NCBI GenBank assembly: GCA_946481605.1
Contig: CAMLPA010000039.1
Location: 1 to 13,764 of the forward strand
Reading direction: 5' to 3'
Length of the DNA stretch: 13,764 nucleotides
Source of the DNA: an uncultured Flavihumibacter sp.
GTDB lineage: Bacteria; Bacteroidota; Bacteroidia; Chitinophagales; Chitinophagaceae
Shown here: positions 6,558 to 12,983 of the stretch, one piece after another
Numbering within the stretch: position 1 is the stretch's first letter
Layout of the letters: the number at the start of each line of letters is the position of its first letter
Translations under genes and position numbers: made by a program
The notes under the pieces: model-generated
Database searches by the model: none
What the model was told of the DNA's origin: nothing
What the model saw: only the letters and a program-made list of their open reading frames with translations

Positions 6558-6815
6558 ATGGCTGAAAGAAATTTGCGTAAAACAAGGATCGGTGTGGTTG
6601 CCAGCAACAAGATGGACAAAACCGTTACCGTAGCCGTGGAAAGAAAGGTGAAACACCCTATCTACGGAAAGTTCGTAAAAAAGACAACCAAGTTCCACGC
6701 CCATGATGAAAAGAACGAGTGCAGTATCGGCGACCTGGTGAAGATCATGGAAACCCGCCCCCTCAGCAAAACAAAACGCTGGAGGCTGGTTGAGATCGTG
6801 GAAAAGGTAAAATAA
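6558..6815 (+). CDS. rpsQ: 30S ribosomal protein S17
   Basis: An 85-residue OB-fold protein, a primary binder of the 16S 5' domain. It starts [22 protein letters not shown]. The family signature is at 57-77 ([20 protein letters not shown]). Length is normal. An A-rich stretch precedes the ATG. It lies 55 bases before rplN, with a small hairpin in between. Confidence 0.98.
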   Translation: MAERNLRKTRIGVVASNKMDKTVTVAVERKVKHPIYGKFVKKTTKFHAHDEKNECSIGDLVKIMETRPLSKTKRWRLVEIVEKVK

Positions 6816-6839
6816 TCCCTCTGTTTTACATTATATAAC

Positions 6840-6856
6840 AAGTTCCGGAAGAACTT
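6840..6856 (+). other. Small hairpin before rplN
   Basis: AAGTTC (6840-6845) and GAACTT (6851-6856) pair perfectly over 6 bp with loop CGGAA. It ends 14 bases before the rplN ATG. In E. coli this junction holds the spc promoter; here I see no TAnnTTTG motif in it. Confidence 0.35.
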
Positions 6857-6870
6857 AAAATTATTCAACG

Positions 6871-7239
<369 letters not shown>

Positions 7240-7253
7240 GATGCCCTGGCAGG

Positions 7254-7309
7254 TGCTTAACGCAGGTTTTTCCCGGATTTCCGGGGCGTTTGGCAATCAG
7301 CGTTGAGCA
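7254..7309 (+). other. Nested inverted repeat between rplN and rplX
   Basis: TGCTTAACGC (7254-7263) pairs with GCGTTGAGCA (7300-7309) over 10 bp with one G-T wobble. It encloses a second stem, CCCGG (7272-7276) with CCGGG (7281-7285), loop ATTT. The right outer arm contains the TTG (7303-7305) of the downstream promoter. There is no T-tract after it. Read-through RNA would fold here; the DNA could also be an operator. Confidence 0.5.
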
Positions 7310-7332
7310 TTCAGCAAAAAAGCATATCTTTG
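7303..7332 (+). promoter_or_regulatory. Internal promoter upstream of rplX
   Basis: TTG (7303-7305) is followed after exactly 19 bases by TATCTTTG (7325-7332), the Bacteroidota -33/-7 arrangement. The 17 bases from 7325 to 7341 match the rpsJ promoter block (1091-1107) at 15 positions. The transcript would start near 7337-7340 and carry about 50 bases before the rplX GTG. It divides the cluster into an S10-like and an spc-like unit, one gene later than in E. coli. Confidence 0.78.
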
Positions 7333-7358
7333 CACCCCCAAAAGGGAAACCTGGGGTG
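7333..7358 (+). other. Hairpin in the rplX leader
   Basis: CACCCC (7333-7338) pairs with GGGGTG (7353-7358) perfectly over 6 bp with a 14-base loop. It lies at the predicted 5' end of the internal transcript, as does the rpsJ leader hairpin for the main promoter. Confidence 0.35.
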
Positions 7359-7389
7359 GCGTTTTATAAAAAACGATAAACATTTTACA

Positions 7390-7728
7390 GTGAGTACAAG
7401 ATTCAAACCGAAGTTTAATATCAAAAAAGGAGACACCGTAGTGGTGATCGCCGGAGACGATAAAGACCTGGCCAAACCCCGCCAGGTACTGGAAGTTTTC
7501 CTGGATAAATCACGCGTTCTGGTGGAAGGTGTGAACATCGTTACCAAACATACCAAACCTTCAGCCCAGAATACTAAAGGTGGTATCGTTAAAAAAGAAG
7601 CCCCCATCCACATCTCTAACGTGATGTTGTGGGACGCTAAAGCAGGTAAAGCCACCCGCGTTACCCGCAGCCGTGAAACCGGTAAATTAGTTCGTATTGC
7701 AAAAAAATCAGGGGAGGTAATTAAATAA
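7390..7728 (+). CDS. rplX: 50S ribosomal protein L24
   Basis: A 112-residue assembly initiator that binds 23S domain I near the tunnel exit. I chose GTG 7390, giving [20 protein letters not shown], because L24 homologues begin this way. The open frame continues upstream to a TTG at 7303, but that would put the promoter inside the gene. The KOW motif is at about 9-40 ([19 protein letters not shown]). The remaining signature includes [15 protein letters not shown] and [17 protein letters not shown]. It is the first gene after the internal promoter and overlaps rplE by one base. Confidence 0.95.
   Translation: MSTRFKPKFNIKKGDTVVVIAGDDKDLAKPRQVLEVFLDKSRVLVEGVNIVTKHTKPSAQNTKGGIVKKEAPIHISNVMLWDAKAGKATRVTRSRETGKLVRIAKKSGEVIK
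7713..7718 (+). promoter_or_regulatory. Shine-Dalgarno-like box for rplE
   Basis: GGAGGT lies 9 bases before the rplE ATG (7728), inside the last rplX codons. It is notable because the other starts in this window lack such boxes. Bacteroidota rarely use them, so it may be a coding coincidence (SGEVIK). Confidence 0.35.
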
Positions 7729-8306
7729 TGAGTACCGTAAACTATTCTCCAAGACTGGCAGAAAAATACTCCAATGAGGTATTACCTGCCTTGATGAAAA
7801 AGTTTGGTTACAAAAGCATCATGCAGGCACCCAAACTTACCAAGATCTGTCTGAACCGCGGCGTTAATGGCGCAGTGGCCGATAAGAAACTGGTGGACAT
7901 CGCAGTGGATGAACTCTCTACCGTTACTGGTCAGAAAGCTGTTCCCACCATGTCTAAAAAAGACATCTCCAACTTCAAACTGCGTAAGAACATGCCTATC
8001 GGTGCACGTGTTACGCTGAGAGGTGTGAAAATGTACGAATTCCTTGATCGTCTGATCGCAGTTTCTCTCCCCCGCGTACGCGACTTCAAAGGAGTGAACG
8101 ACAAAGCTTTCGACGGCCGCGGTAACTATACACTCGGTGTTACTGAACAGATCATCTTCCCCGAAATCGATATCGATAAGGTAAACAAGATCACTGGTCT
8201 CGACATCACTTTCGTTACCACTGCCAATACGAACGAAGAAGCTTACGAACTGCTGAAAGAACTCGGCATGCCGTTCAAAAACATTAAAAAAGAAAACGCT
8301 CAATAA
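7728..8306 (+). CDS. rplE: 50S ribosomal protein L5
   Basis: A 192-residue protein of the central protuberance that binds 5S rRNA and contacts P-site tRNA and S13. It has [20 protein letters not shown] near the start, then [32 protein letters not shown] (about 82-97) and [17 protein letters not shown]. It is slightly longer than the common 178-185. Its ATG overlaps the rplX stop as TAATG, which suggests translational coupling. rpsN follows after 3 bases. In E. coli the S8 repressor acts at the rplE start. Confidence 0.98.
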   Translation: MSTVNYSPRLAEKYSNEVLPALMKKFGYKSIMQAPKLTKICLNRGVNGAVADKKLVDIAVDELSTVTGQKAVPTMSKKDISNFKLRKNMPIGARVTLRGVKMYEFLDRLIAVSLPRVRDFKGVNDKAFDGRGNYTLGVTEQIIFPEIDIDKVNKITGLDITFVTTANTNEEAYELLKELGMPFKNIKKENAQ

Positions 8307-8309
8307 ACC

Positions 8310-8579
8310 ATGGCAAAAAAGTCAGTAATAGCCAGACAAAAAAAGCGCGAAGCCACAGTTGCTAAATTTGCTGAAAAAAGAGCCGCGCTGAAAGAAGCAG
8401 GTGATTACGCAGCATTGTCTCAACTGCCCCGCAACGCTTCTCCTGTAAGACTGAAAAACCGTTGTCAACTCACCGGTCGTCCCAAAGGATACATGCGTTA
8501 CTTCGGTCTCGGAAGGGTGATGTTCCGCGACATGGCGCTTGCAGGAAAAATCCCTGGCGTGAAAAAAGCAAGCTGGTAA
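8310..8579 (+). CDS. rpsN: 30S ribosomal protein S14, long zinc-free type
   Basis: An 89-residue head protein near the decoding site. It is the long form without the CxxC...CxxC zinc ribbon: only one Cys is present (in [16 protein letters not shown]). The end [15 protein letters not shown] is typical. Starting 3 bases after rplE, it is probably translated by coupled re-initiation. An 84-base gap with repeats follows. Confidence 0.98.
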   Translation: MAKKSVIARQKKREATVAKFAEKRAALKEAGDYAALSQLPRNASPVRLKNRCQLTGRPKGYMRYFGLGRVMFRDMALAGKIPGVKKASW

Positions 8580-8590
8580 GAACAACCGCT

Positions 8591-8675
8591 TGGTTACTGA
8601 TATCAAATTATTAATTGGATATCGCATTGTAAATCATTTTTATCATCTAACCTCAATCAAACAATGGTTACTGAT
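8591..8675 (+). repeat. 11-base direct repeat flanking the rpsN-rpsH gap
   Basis: TGGTTACTGAT occurs at 8591-8601, just after rpsN, and at 8665-8675, across the first rpsH codons. The span given runs from the first copy to the second. A coincidence is possible, but the two copies lie on either side of a hairpin that could pair with either. Confidence 0.45.
8599..8623 (+). other. Near-perfect inverted repeat before rpsH
   Basis: GATATCAAATTA (8599-8610) and TAATTGGATATC (8612-8623) are complementary at 11 of 12 positions around a single central base, so a hairpin of about 10 bp is possible. Each arm ends in GATATC. The right arm can instead pair with the beginning of rpsH (see the repeat at 8591 and 8665). 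Confidence 0.45.
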
Positions 8676-9062
8676 CCAATAGCAGATTTTCTGACGAGAG
8701 TACGTAATGCGCAGATGGCCAACCACCGCATCGTGGAGATTCCTGCCTCAAACCTGAAGAAGCGTATCACTGAAATTCTGTACAACCAGGGCTATATCCT
8801 GAAGTACAAATTCGAAGAAGACAATAAGCAAGGGCTGATCAAGATCGCATTGAAATACGATCCTACCAGCAAACAACCCGCAATCAAGGCGCTGGAAAGA
8901 ATCAGCCGCCCCGGTTTGCGCCAGTATGCAAAGCCTGAAGACTTCAAACGCGTGAAGAATGGTCTTGGTATCGCTATCGTAAGTACTTCCAAAGGAGTAA
9001 TGACCGATAAGGAAGCCAAAGCTCAGAATGTAGGCGGAGAAGTGCTTTGCTACATCTACTAA
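8664..9062 (+). CDS. rpsH: 30S ribosomal protein S8
   Basis: A 132-residue central-domain assembly protein; in E. coli it represses its own spc operon by binding mRNA that mimics 16S helix 21. It begins [17 protein letters not shown]. The family signature is at 100-118 ([19 protein letters not shown]). It ends GGEVLCYIY. Length is normal. The start region carries a repeat and can pair upstream, and competing hairpins lie after the stop, so feedback control around this gene is plausible but unproven. Confidence 0.98.
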   Translation: MVTDPIADFLTRVRNAQMANHRIVEIPASNLKKRITEILYNQGYILKYKFEEDNKQGLIKIALKYDPTSKQPAIKALERISRPGLRQYAKPEDFKRVKNGLGIAIVSTSKGVMTDKEAKAQNVGGEVLCYIY

Positions 9063-9074
9063 ACTGAAATGTTA

Positions 9075-9115
9075 GCCGGGTCCGTTTTTCGGATCCGGTT
9101 CATCATATACCCGGC
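9075..9115 (+). promoter_or_regulatory. Two mutually exclusive hairpins between rpsH and rplF
   Basis: Structure A: CCGGGTCCG (9076-9084) pairs with CGGATCCGG (9090-9098), 9 bp with one G-T wobble and a TTTTT loop. Structure B: GCCGGGT (9075-9081) pairs perfectly with ACCCGGC (9109-9115). Both use the same left arm, so only one can form. This resembles an attenuator or anti-structure pair, though there is no T-tract after either. Confidence 0.5.
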
Positions 9116-9175
9116 GCACAAGCCTTTTAGTCGGGGCTGAACACGGGATAACTATCAACTAAAAAGTTTACGACT

Positions 9176-9730
9176 ATGTCACGTATCGGAAAAAAAATCA
9201 TCAGTGTGCCTGCAGGCGTTACCATTACCGTAGCTGCCGACAATGTGATCACTGTAAAAGGGCCTAAAGGCGAACTGAAACAAGCCATCGACAGAGACAT
9301 TACAGTCGAAGTGAAAGATGGTGAAGCAACTGTAACCCGTCCTACCGACCAGATCCGCCACCGCGCACTGCACGGTTTGTACCGTTCACTGATCGCCAAC
9401 ATGGTGAAAGGTGTAACAGAAGGGTTTGTTCGCAAACTTGAACTGGTGGGTGTAGGTTATAAAGCTGCTAACCAGGGCAATATCCTCGACCTAGCACTGG
9501 GTTATTCTCACAATATTATTTTCGAAATTCCCAAGGAACTGAAAGTGGTGACTGCCCAGGAAAAAGGACAGAACCCCACCATCACACTGGAAGGAATGGA
9601 TAAGCAACTGATCGGCCAAGTAGCCGCTAAGCTCCGCGGCCTGCGTAAACCAGAACCATACAAAGGTAAAGGTGTTAAATTCGCTGGTGAAGTGCTTCGC
9701 AGAAAAGCTGGTAAATCTGCTGGTAAATAA
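9176..9730 (+). CDS. rplF: 50S ribosomal protein L6
   Basis: A 184-residue two-domain protein near the GTPase-associated centre and sarcin-ricin loop. It begins [17 protein letters not shown]. The repeated alpha/beta domains span about 1-82 and 83-170. The signature near the end is [17 protein letters not shown], followed by [13 protein letters not shown]. Length is slightly above the usual 177-180. It follows the rpsH gap, with an A-rich stretch before the ATG. Confidence 0.98.
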   Translation: MSRIGKKIISVPAGVTITVAADNVITVKGPKGELKQAIDRDITVEVKDGEATVTRPTDQIRHRALHGLYRSLIANMVKGVTEGFVRKLELVGVGYKAANQGNILDLALGYSHNIIFEIPKELKVVTAQEKGQNPTITLEGMDKQLIGQVAAKLRGLRKPEPYKGKGVKFAGEVLRRKAGKSAGK

Positions 9731-9742
9731 TTTTAAGCAATA

Positions 9743-9763
9743 ATTCCCGGCAGTATCGGGAAT
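9743..9763 (+). other. Hairpin between rplF and rplR
   Basis: ATTCCCG (9743-9749) and CGGGAAT (9757-9763) pair perfectly over 7 bp with a 7-base loop. It ends 14 bases before the rplR ATG. There is no T-tract, so it is not a terminator. Confidence 0.5.
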
Positions 9764-9777
9764 ATAAAATAAGAGAA

Positions 9778-10131
9778 ATGAACAACAAAGTAATAAGAAG
9801 GCAGAAGATCCGCTACAGGATCCGCAGGAAAGTAGCAGGTACAACTGCGAAACCCCGCCTCAGTGTTTTCAGGAGCAATACTGATACTTATGTACAACTG
9901 ATCAATGATGAAAATGGTCAGACTTTGGCTTCCGCTTCCACCAGGGATAAAGATATCGCTGCGCAGAAAGGTACCAAATCCGAAAAGTCTAAGCTGGCAG
10001 GACAGGCAATCGCCCGTAAAGCCGCTGAACTGGGTATCACAACCTGTGTATTCGATCGTGGTGGTTACCTCTACCATGGCCGTGTAAAAGCTACTGCAGA
10101 CGGTGCCCGTGAAGGAGGTCTTCAGTTCTAA
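9778..10131 (+). CDS. rplR: 50S ribosomal protein L18
   Basis: A 117-residue 5S rRNA-binding protein of the central protuberance. The basic N-terminus ([16 protein letters not shown], 7-22) leads to [18 protein letters not shown], then the family end [19 protein letters not shown] and AREGGLQF. Length is normal. The ATG lies 14 bases after a hairpin. rpsE follows after a 75-base gap. Confidence 0.98.
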   Translation: MNNKVIRRQKIRYRIRRKVAGTTAKPRLSVFRSNTDTYVQLINDENGQTLASASTRDKDIAAQKGTKSEKSKLAGQAIARKAAELGITTCVFDRGGYLYHGRVKATADGAREGGLQF

Positions 10132-10173
10132 TTATCCCTTTGGGAACGAACCAAATCAAAAAAGTAAACATCA

Positions 10174-10189
10174 ACCGGCTTTGTCCGGT
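10174..10189 (+). other. Hairpin before rpsE
   Basis: ACCGG (10174-10178) pairs with CCGGT (10185-10189), 5 bp with loop CTTTGT, 17 bases before the rpsE ATG. A smaller TCCC/GGGA repeat lies just after rplR, near 10135-10145. Confidence 0.3.
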
Positions 10190-10206
10190 ACAACAGAATA
10201 ACTACA

Positions 10207-10725
10207 ATGGCAAAAGTAAACTTAAACAAGGTTAAAGCCGGCGACCTCGAACTGAAGGAGAAGGTGGTTGCTATTAACAGGGTGGTGAAAACTACAAAAG
10301 GCGGTCGTGCCTTCAGTTTCTCCGCACTGGTGGTAGTAGGGAACGAAAGCGGCGTGGTAGGTCACGGTTTAGGTAAAGCCAAAGAAGTTCAGGAAGCCAT
10401 CACCAAAGGAATTGAAGATGCGAAGAAAAATCTCATCAAAGTTCCCGTAATGCACGGCACTATTCCTCACGACCAACTGGCTAAAGAAGGCGCTGCAAAA
10501 GTGCTCATCAAGCCAGCCGCACACGGTACCGGTGTAATCGCCGGAGGCAGCATGCGCGCCGTTCTGGAAAGCGCAGGTGTTACCGACGTACTCGCCAAAT
10601 CCCTGGGAAGCGCTAACCCGCACAACGTGGTTAAAGCAACTTTCAAGGCCCTGGCTATGCTGCGCGAGCCTATCTCCGTGGCAAAAACACGTACCGTTGC
10701 CCTGAAAAAAGTATTCAACGGATAA
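10207..10725 (+). CDS. rpsE: 30S ribosomal protein S5
   Basis: A 172-residue protein at the mRNA entry and near the decoding site; mutations in the family affect accuracy and spectinomycin binding. The dsRBD-like N-terminal domain is visible at 15-80 ([19 protein letters not shown], then [20 protein letters not shown]). The C-terminal domain holds [20 protein letters not shown] and [19 protein letters not shown]. The VxxTxGGR region tied to spectinomycin is intact. The start [20 protein letters not shown] is normal. Confidence 0.98.
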   Translation: MAKVNLNKVKAGDLELKEKVVAINRVVKTTKGGRAFSFSALVVVGNESGVVGHGLGKAKEVQEAITKGIEDAKKNLIKVPVMHGTIPHDQLAKEGAAKVLIKPAAHGTGVIAGGSMRAVLESAGVTDVLAKSLGSANPHNVVKATFKALAMLREPISVAKTRTVALKKVFNG

Positions 10726-10727
10726 GC

Positions 10728-10751
10728 TGTTCTTTTAAAGAACAACTTTTT
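10728..10751 (+). terminator. Weak AT-rich hairpin with T-tract after rpsE
   Basis: TGTTCTT (10728-10734) pairs with AAGAACA (10738-10744), with loop TTA, followed by AC and five T's (10747-10751). It has the shape of an intrinsic terminator but a weak AT stem. It could reduce transcription into rpmD-rplO or act only as a pause. Confidence 0.35.
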
Positions 10752-10788
10752 CAGAATATTGATTGAAAAGCATTTTTCACCCATAATA

Positions 10789-10809
10789 AACTGGCCCGAA
10801 AGGGTAGTT
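10789..10809 (+). promoter_or_regulatory. GAAA-capped hairpin at the rpmD start
   Basis: AACT (10789-10792) pairs with AGTT (10806-10809), and GCCC (10794-10797) with GGGT (10802-10805) around a GAAA tetraloop, with one bulged G at 10793. It ends two bases before the rpmD ATG (10812), where Bacteroidota starts are usually unstructured. It may limit rpmD initiation. Confidence 0.4.
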
Positions 10810-10811
10810 GT

Positions 10812-10991
10812 ATGAGCAAGATAAAGATCACCTTAGTAAAAAGTCCCATCGACAGACCAGAGCGCCAGAAGCTGACGCTCCAGGCTTTGGGTTTGAACAA
10901 GCTGAACTCTACAAAAGAAGTGGAAGCTACCGACTCCATCCGTGGTATGGTGCGTAAGGTTAGCCATCTCGTAAAAGTAGAAGAAGCCTAA
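10812..10991 (+). CDS. rpmD: 50S ribosomal protein L30
   Basis: A short gene of 59 residues, easily missed by length cut-offs. It begins MSKIKITLVKSPIDRPERQK. It continues TLQALGLNKLNSTKEVE and ends DSIRGMVRKVSHLVKVEEA. The motif SPIDRPERQK...LGL.K....VE......GM...V.HLV matches bacterial L30, and its place between rpsE and rplO is the expected one. L30 is a small, often non-essential large-subunit protein. A GAAA-capped hairpin lies directly before the ATG. Confidence 0.97.
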   Translation: MSKIKITLVKSPIDRPERQKLTLQALGLNKLNSTKEVEATDSIRGMVRKVSHLVKVEEA

Positions 10992-11003
10992 TTTTAATTG
11001 CGA

Positions 11004-11017
11004 GGGGTTGTTGCCCC
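11004..11017 (+). other. Small hairpin between rpmD and rplO
   Basis: GGGG (11004-11007) pairs with CCCC (11014-11017), loop TTGTTG, with possible extension at the base. It is followed by an A-rich stretch and the rplO ATG 23 bases later. Confidence 0.3.
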
Positions 11018-11039
11018 GTTGAGTAAAAAACAAACAATC

Positions 11040-11489
11040 ATGAAATTACATCAGTTACAGCCTGCAGAAGGTGCAGTTCATAAAGAGAAGCGTATTGGTC
11101 GTGGTGAAGCCTCCGGTAAAGGTGGTACTTCCACAAAAGGTAACAAAGGTCAGCAAAGCCGCGCCGGTTACCAACGTAAATTCGCGCACGAAGGTGGTCA
11201 GATGCCCATTCAGCGTCGCGTGCCAAAACGTGGATTCAAAAACAACAACCGTATTGAATTCAAAGTATTCAACCTTGGTCAGATCGATCAGGTAGTGGAG
11301 AAATACGGCATCACTGAGTTTACACTGGAAAACCTGTACATGAACGGGTTGATCAGCCAGACAGATTCCGTGAAAATCTTAGGAAACGGTGAACTGAAAT
11401 CTAAACTGACCTTCAAAGTAAACGCCATCAGCGAAAAAGCGAAGGCGGCAATTGAAGCGGCAGGCGGAACAGTTGAAATTGTGAAATAA
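11040..11489 (+). CDS. rplO: 50S ribosomal protein L15
   Basis: A 149-residue late-assembly protein that threads into the large subunit. I chose ATG 11040 (MKLHQLQPAEGAVHKEKRIG), which matches family starts; the open frame runs up to a TTG at 10998 but the added residues do not resemble L15. The Gly/Lys/Arg-rich extended N-terminal part is at 17-45 (RIGRGEASGKGGTSTKGNKG, then QQSRAGYQRKF). The globular part begins at about 65 and ends ...AAGGTVEIVK. A strong terminator follows. Confidence 0.97.
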   Translation: MKLHQLQPAEGAVHKEKRIGRGEASGKGGTSTKGNKGQQSRAGYQRKFAHEGGQMPIQRRVPKRGFKNNNRIEFKVFNLGQIDQVVEKYGITEFTLENLYMNGLISQTDSVKILGNGELKSKLTFKVNAISEKAKAAIEAAGGTVEIVK

Positions 11490-11506
11490 TTTTTCCGTAA
11501 CTTGCC

Positions 11507-11534
11507 AGACGCATTTAGGAATGCGTCTTTTTTT
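11507..11534 (+). terminator. Intrinsic terminator between rplO and secY
   Basis: AGACGCAT (11507-11514) and ATGCGTCT (11521-11528) form a perfect 8-bp stem with loop TTAGGA, followed directly by seven T's (11528-11534) and then ATTTT. This is the most classical terminator in the window. No clean Bacteroidota promoter lies between it and secY, so it probably attenuates rather than fully stops transcription. Confidence 0.85.
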
Positions 11535-11568
11535 ATTTTGGGGTATTCACAACTAATTACTAACACCC

Positions 11569-12903
11569 GTGAAGAAATTATTTCAAACACTGAAGAACAT
11601 TTGGAGCATAGACGAACTGCGCAGTAAGATCATTACTACCCTTCTTCTTGTTGCTGTTTACAGAGCCGGTGCACACATCGTTCTGCCGGGTATCGATCCC
11701 AATAAACTGGACCTCAGCCGCGCCAAAGAAGGTGCGCTGGGACTGATTGATACTTTCGCAGGTGGCGCCTTCTCCATGGCCTCTATTTTCGCACTCGGTA
11801 TCATGCCCTATATCTCCGCTTCCATCTTTATGCAGTTGATGACGATTCTCGTTCCCAGCATGCAGAAGATCCAGAAAGAAGGAGAAAGCGGACGGAAAAA
11901 GATCAACCAGTGGACCCGTTACCTCACAGTGGGTGTTACCCTCGTACAGGGTGCGGCTTACGTTGCTTATCTGAAACAATCCAGCCAGGGCGCGTTGATC
12001 GAGAGTTTCTCTGAATACTTCTGGTTGTCTACCGTGTTCACCCTTACAGCAGGTACCCTGTTTGTAATGTGGCTCGGTGAGAAAATTACCGATAAAGGTC
12101 TTGGAAACGGTACTTCCATCATCATCATGGTAGGTATCCTCGCCCGTCTCCCGCAATCATTTGTGCAGGAATTGCAGGCGAAAGGTACCGGCGGTGGCGG
12201 TGGTATCCTGATCTTCCTCATTGAGATGGCCGTATTGATCGCCATTATCATGGGACTGATCGTATTGGTACAGGGCGTGCGTCGTATTCCCATTCAGTAT
12301 GCTAAACAGATCGTTGGCAACCGCCAGTTCGGTGGTGCCCGTCAGTTCCTGCCGCTGAAAGTGAATGGCGCCGGTGTAATGCCGATCATCTTCGCCCAGG
12401 CCATTATGTTCCTGCCTACCTTGTTCTCTTTCACCAAATTTGAAACCGGACAGGGTATCGCAAGAATTTTCTCTGACCCCAAAGATGCGGTGTACATGAT
12501 CATTTATGCTGTTGTGGTAATTGGTTTCACCTTCCTCTACACAGCCCTGATCTTCAACCCGAAACAAATTGCCGACGACCTGAAAAGGAACAACGGCTTT
12601 ATCCCCGGTATCAAACCCGGCCAACCTACAGCCGATTATATCGGTGCTGTAATGGACAAGATTACACTTCCCGGTGCCGTATTGCTGGCATTGGTGGGTA
12701 TCCTGCCCGGCTTCGCGCAGCGCCTTGGTGTAACGCAGGGATTTGCTTCCTTCTTCGGAGGTACTTCACTGCTCATCATGGTGGGCGTTGTACTGGATAC
12801 ATTGCAGCAGATTGAGACCCAGTTGCTGATGCGTCAGTACGATGGCCTGATGAAGACCGGTCGTATCCAGGGTCGCCAAACGGCTTCCCCGGTATCTATG
12901 TAA
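11569..12903 (+). CDS. secY: Preprotein translocase subunit SecY
   Basis: A 444-residue channel of the Sec translocon, in the inner membrane, working with SecE/SecG, SecA and the ribosome. GTG 11569 is the start (MKKLFQTLKNIWSIDELRSK). Ten membrane segments fit at about 20-40, 70-97, 115-134, 150-170, 180-196, 212-236, 266-288, 308-329, 366-382 and 396-414; the plug is near 58-66 (GLIDTFAGG). The cytosolic loops have RRIPIQYAKQ (238-247) and FNPKQIADDLKRNNGFIPG (329-347), which bind ribosome and SecA in homologues. A Gly-rich stretch (TGGGGG, 207-212) precedes segment 6. Terminators stand on both sides. Confidence 0.97.
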   Translation: MKKLFQTLKNIWSIDELRSKIITTLLLVAVYRAGAHIVLPGIDPNKLDLSRAKEGALGLIDTFAGGAFSMASIFALGIMPYISASIFMQLMTILVPSMQKIQKEGESGRKKINQWTRYLTVGVTLVQGAAYVAYLKQSSQGALIESFSEYFWLSTVFTLTAGTLFVMWLGEKITDKGLGNGTSIIIMVGILARLPQSFVQELQAKGTGGGGGILIFLIEMAVLIAIIMGLIVLVQGVRRIPIQYAKQIVGNRQFGGARQFLPLKVNGAGVMPIIFAQAIMFLPTLFSFTKFETGQGIARIFSDPKDAVYMIIYAVVVIGFTFLYTALIFNPKQIADDLKRNNGFIPGIKPGQPTADYIGAVMDKITLPGAVLLALVGILPGFAQRLGVTQGFASFFGGTSLLIMVGVVLDTLQQIETQLLMRQYDGLMKTGRIQGRQTASPVSM

Positions 12904-12926
12904 TTCATTTTTAGATTTCATAGTAG

Positions 12927-12959
12927 CCTGTTGGGAGCAATCTCAACAGGTTTTCTTTT
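12927..12959 (+). terminator. Intrinsic terminator between secY and map
   Basis: CCTGTTGGGA (12927-12936) pairs with TCTCAACAGG (12941-12950) over 10 bp with one G-T wobble around a GCAA (GNRA) tetraloop. TTTTCTTTT (12951-12959) follows. I see no TAnnTTTG promoter before map, so map probably depends on read-through. Confidence 0.8.
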
Positions 12960-12983
12960 AATAACAGTATGCGTTCAAAGAAT

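Noticed and set aside
6816..6870. An E. coli-like spc promoter before rplN
   Set aside because: No TAnnTTTG with a correctly spaced TTG/TTTG is present, only a small hairpin.
7303..7389. An N-terminal extension of rplX from TTG 7303 (29 more residues)
   Set aside because: It would overlap the promoter and its predicted transcript start, and the added residues do not look like L24. GTG 7390 gives the usual family start.
7782..8303. Long minus-strand open frames opposite rplE, rplB, rpsC, rplD and secY
   Set aside because: They are shadows of strongly biased coding sequence; their translations show no family features and would require genes fully antisense to essential r-protein genes.
10998..11039. 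An N-terminal extension of rplO from TTG 10998
   Set aside because: The 14 added residues do not resemble L15, and the region holds a hairpin; ATG 11040 begins the standard sequence.
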